Of a stretch of 7,888 nt of DNA, positions 6,283-7,888 are shown in pieces. Location: positions 1-7,888 of the forward strand of contig DRLF01000135.1 in assembly GCA_011051425.1 (NCBI GenBank), given 5' to 3'. The notes below the pieces were generated by a model. It had not been told where the DNA came from and did not search any database. It saw only the letters and a list, made by a program, of their open reading frames with translations. Origin of the DNA: Thiolapillus brandeum. Lineage in GTDB: Bacteria > Pseudomonadota > Gammaproteobacteria > Chromatiales > Chromatiaceae. Position 1 is the first letter of the stretch. Each line of letters opens with the position of its first letter. A program made the position numbers and the translations under genes.

Positions 6283-7485
6283 TCAGCTTCCAGCCAGTTT
6301 TCCGGCAATCTGGAAACCTGCGATATAGGTGCCTGCCGCAGAACCCAAAGTGCTGAACAGGAACACCAGCAGAGTACGGGAAACGCGGTTTTTCCACCAG
6401 CCCGTCCAGTGCGTCGTGTCATGGCGCAGCTGTTCGAAGTCTTTCACCGTCGGTTTGCGCAGCCACAGTTCCGCCGCGGCGGTGACCATGCCGGCGCCGA
6501 TGGTGGGATTCAGCGAAGTGATGGGGGCGGCCACAAACGCGGTAATCACGGTAAGGGGATGGGCGCCCGCCAGCGCGGCCCCTGCTGCAGACAGGGTGCC
6601 GTTGATCAGCACCCAGCTCCAGACAAGCTGCCATCCCAGTTCGGGGCTGCGGTAGAAGCCGATGCCAAAGCCGATGAACACCAGGGCAACGATGATCCAG
6701 GGGATGATTTTCGGCCAGCGTGAAGGCTCGGGAAGCGCATCGAGTTCGCTGATGCGCCTGGCCGGTTCATCGATTCCTTCTTCGAGTTTTTTGCTGATTC
6801 CCTTCAGGTGGCCGGCGCCTACCACAGCCAGTATGTCCTCGTGCCCCTTTTCCTCGACTTCCTGGGTGAGTCTGGCCGCCATGTAGGCATCGCGTTCGTC
6901 GATGAGGGGAACAAACAGATCTTCTCTGTCGTGGGCGAACTCGGCGAAAGTGGTTTCCAGCATGTCGCCTTCCTTGAGCTTTTCGATTTCCTCTTCCTCG
7001 ACTTCCTCGCGGGAGATCAGGGAAAGCAGCAGGCCGGTGAACAGGGTCCAGCGTTTCCACCAGGATAGATTGCTGGCCGTGCGCTTGAGGGTGGTGCCGA
7101 TCTCCCGGTCGATGAGCAACACGGGGAGGTGGTGTTTTTGCGCAAGCTCGATGGCCTTGCGCTGTTCTGCGCCGGGTTCGATGCCGAACTGTTCGGCGAG
7201 ACGCTGCTGATAGGCGCCCATGGCCAGATTGGCAATCACCATGGAGGCCTTGCCGCTGCGGATCACGTCCATGAGATTCATCTTCGCCAGGGAATCCGGA
7301 GAGAGGATGGCATTGTAGCGGCTGGGGCAGAGCTCCACGGCAATGGCGTCGTATTCGTTGCTTTCGATCAGCTTTTCGACCATATCAGCGCTGGTTTTCG
7401 AAACATGCGCCGTGCCCAGCAGGGTGAGTTTGCTGCCTTTGATGCTGAGCTCTTCAATGGGTTCCTGGGATTGTGTGTCGGACAT
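6283..7485 (-). CDS. TraB/PrgY-family membrane protein
   Basis: This is a 400-residue protein, normal for bacterial and archaeal TraB/PrgY homologues. The soluble N-terminal domain carries the family's conserved motifs: LLGTAHVSK at 22-30 (H27), AVELCPSRY at 49-57 (E51), DRE at 126-128, ERDAYMA at 197-203 and VVGAGHLKGI at 221-230 (H226). The conserved His/Glu/Arg residues are those proposed to form a metal-dependent peptidase-like site in the TraB/GumN/Tiki superfamily. A glutamate-rich stretch (about 159-171) lies in the middle. The C-terminal third is hydrophobic, with about four likely membrane segments (roughly 259-277, 284-305, 309-330 and 370-392). PrgY itself reduces pheromone activity in Enterococcus, but the role of the proteobacterial homologues is not established and no substrate can be inferred here. 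The ATG at 7483-7485 has no clear ribosome binding site. The gene is divergent from a lipoprotein gene. Confidence 0.85.
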   Translation of the reverse strand: MSDTQSQEPIEELSIKGSKLTLLGTAHVSKTSADMVEKLIESNEYDAIAVELCPSRYNAILSPDSLAKMNLMDVIRSGKASMVIANLAMGAYQQRLAEQFGIEPGAEQRKAIELAQKHHLPVLLIDREIGTTLKRTASNLSWWKRWTLFTGLLLSLISREEVEEEEIEKLKEGDMLETTFAEFAHDREDLFVPLIDERDAYMAARLTQEVEEKGHEDILAVVGAGHLKGISKKLEEGIDEPARRISELDALPEPSRWPKIIPWIIVALVFIGFGIGFYRSPELGWQLVWSWVLINGTLSAAGAALAGAHPLTVITAFVAAPITSLNPTIGAGMVTAAAELWLRKPTVKDFEQLRHDTTHWTGWWKNRVSRTLLVFLFSTLGSAAGTYIAGFQIAGKLAGS

Positions 7486-7496
7486 GATTTGTATGT

Positions 7497-7524
7497 TTGC
7501 ATTACCGGGATGGGCTGGGATAAT
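7497..7524 (+). promoter_or_regulatory. Possible promoter for the lipoprotein gene
   Basis: TTGCAT (7497-7502), a 16-base spacer and GATAAT (7519-7524) resemble a sigma-70 promoter; the -10 matches five of six bases and the -35 is weak. Transcription would start near 7531, about 27 bases before the GTG at 7558. The same AT-rich core read on the minus strand gives TATTAT (7520-7525), a possible -10 for the divergent TraB-family gene, so the two promoters may overlap. This is a motif call only. Confidence 0.35.
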
Positions 7525-7557
7525 ACCAGCTGAATGAATCAGGATGGAGTTTGGAGT

Positions 7558-7888
7558 GTGAAAATATTTTCATCGAAAGGGCTGGTGCTGCTCGCGCTGC
7601 TGTCCGGTCTGCTGCTTGGCGGCTGCGGCACACTGAGCAAGGCGAAGAAGAATCAGGCCCTGGACCTGCGCCTCAGGGAATATGCCCATGAAGTGCGCTG
7701 GGGTGCTCTGGAAGCCCTGCCGTCTTACCTGGAAGCGGACAAGCTCAGTGAGCAGCCGCCTATTGCAGATGATCCACAGAACATCCGCGTAACGGAATAT
7801 GAAGTGCTCAGGCCACCCATGCCGGGGTCGGATGAAAACCAGATCACACAAACGATAAAAATAGATTATCTGTTCCGGGACCGGCAGG
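7558..7888 (+). CDS. Putative lipoprotein, N-terminal part (3' end outside window)
   Basis: An open frame runs from the GTG at 7558 to the window edge, giving 110 residues with no stop. It starts with a lipoprotein signal: basic start (MKIFSSKG), a hydrophobic run of about 15 residues, then lipobox L-G-G-C with the lipidated cysteine near residue 23. GGAG at 7546-7549 lies about 8 bases before the GTG and supports this start. The mature part is polar and charged (RLREYAHEVRWGALEALPSYLEAD, positions about 38-61). A later segment (about 79-105) looks like alternating beta strands (IRVTEYEVLRPP, then ITQTIKIDYLF). No family is recognised with confidence. With Gly at +2 rather than Asp, sorting to the outer membrane would be expected under the E. 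coli rule. It is divergent from the TraB-family gene and has the same GC character as its neighbours. Confidence 0.75.
   Translation, partial: MKIFSSKGLVLLALLSGLLLGGCGTLSKAKKNQALDLRLREYAHEVRWGALEALPSYLEADKLSEQPPIADDPQNIRVTEYEVLRPPMPGSDENQITQTIKIDYLFRDRQ

Noticed and set aside
7570..7851. Minus-strand open frame at the right edge.
   Set aside because: The plus-strand reading has a ribosome binding site, signal peptide and lipobox, which explain the region better.

Overview
The window looks like an ordinary chromosomal stretch of a moderately GC-rich proteobacterium, most likely a gammaproteobacterium. The evidence is a YecA/UPF0149-type protein, a PrxQ/Bcp peroxiredoxin, a DeaD/CsdA helicase with a DbpA-like C-terminal domain and a TraB/PrgY-type membrane protein. 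A sulfur-metabolising lineage would fit one regulator (see below), but that is a guess. I see no mobile element, CRISPR array, rRNA or tRNA.

Layout. Positions 1-819 (+) hold the 3' part of a UPF0149/YecA-like gene followed by a bcp/prxQ peroxiredoxin with a strong ribosome binding site. Convergent to it, 855-2615 (-) encodes a full-length DEAD-box RNA helicase of the DeaD/CsdA type. A divergent promoter region (about 2616-2749) separates deaD from a three-gene plus-strand operon: a membrane-bound hybrid sensor histidine kinase (2750-5020), a REC-coiled coil-PAS protein (5017-5904) and an ArsR-family regulator (5901-6236). The genes are joined by two 4-base stop/start overlaps, GTGA and ATGA. 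An inverted repeat at 6244-6269 separates this operon from a convergent TraB/PrgY-family gene (6283-7485, -). A short divergent intergenic region then leads to a lipoprotein gene on the plus strand (GTG at 7558) that runs off the window.

The most interesting part is the kinase/REC-PAS/ArsR operon. The kinase has an intact catalytic core, but its C-terminal receiver has lost every phosphorylation residue. The next gene supplies an intact receiver fused to a PAS domain, with no recognisable output domain. The third gene is a small ArsR repressor that lacks the classical metal motif. It has exactly two cysteines, 66 residues apart (C35 and C101), and these fall on the dithiol positions of the persulfide sensors BigR, SqrR and HlyU in an ungapped alignment made from memory. 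The working hypothesis is a translationally coupled module that joins a periplasmic signal, relayed by phosphotransfer to the REC-PAS protein, with a thiol-based reactive-sulfur or redox sensor that binds DNA. The features are read directly from the sequence; the way they act together is inference.
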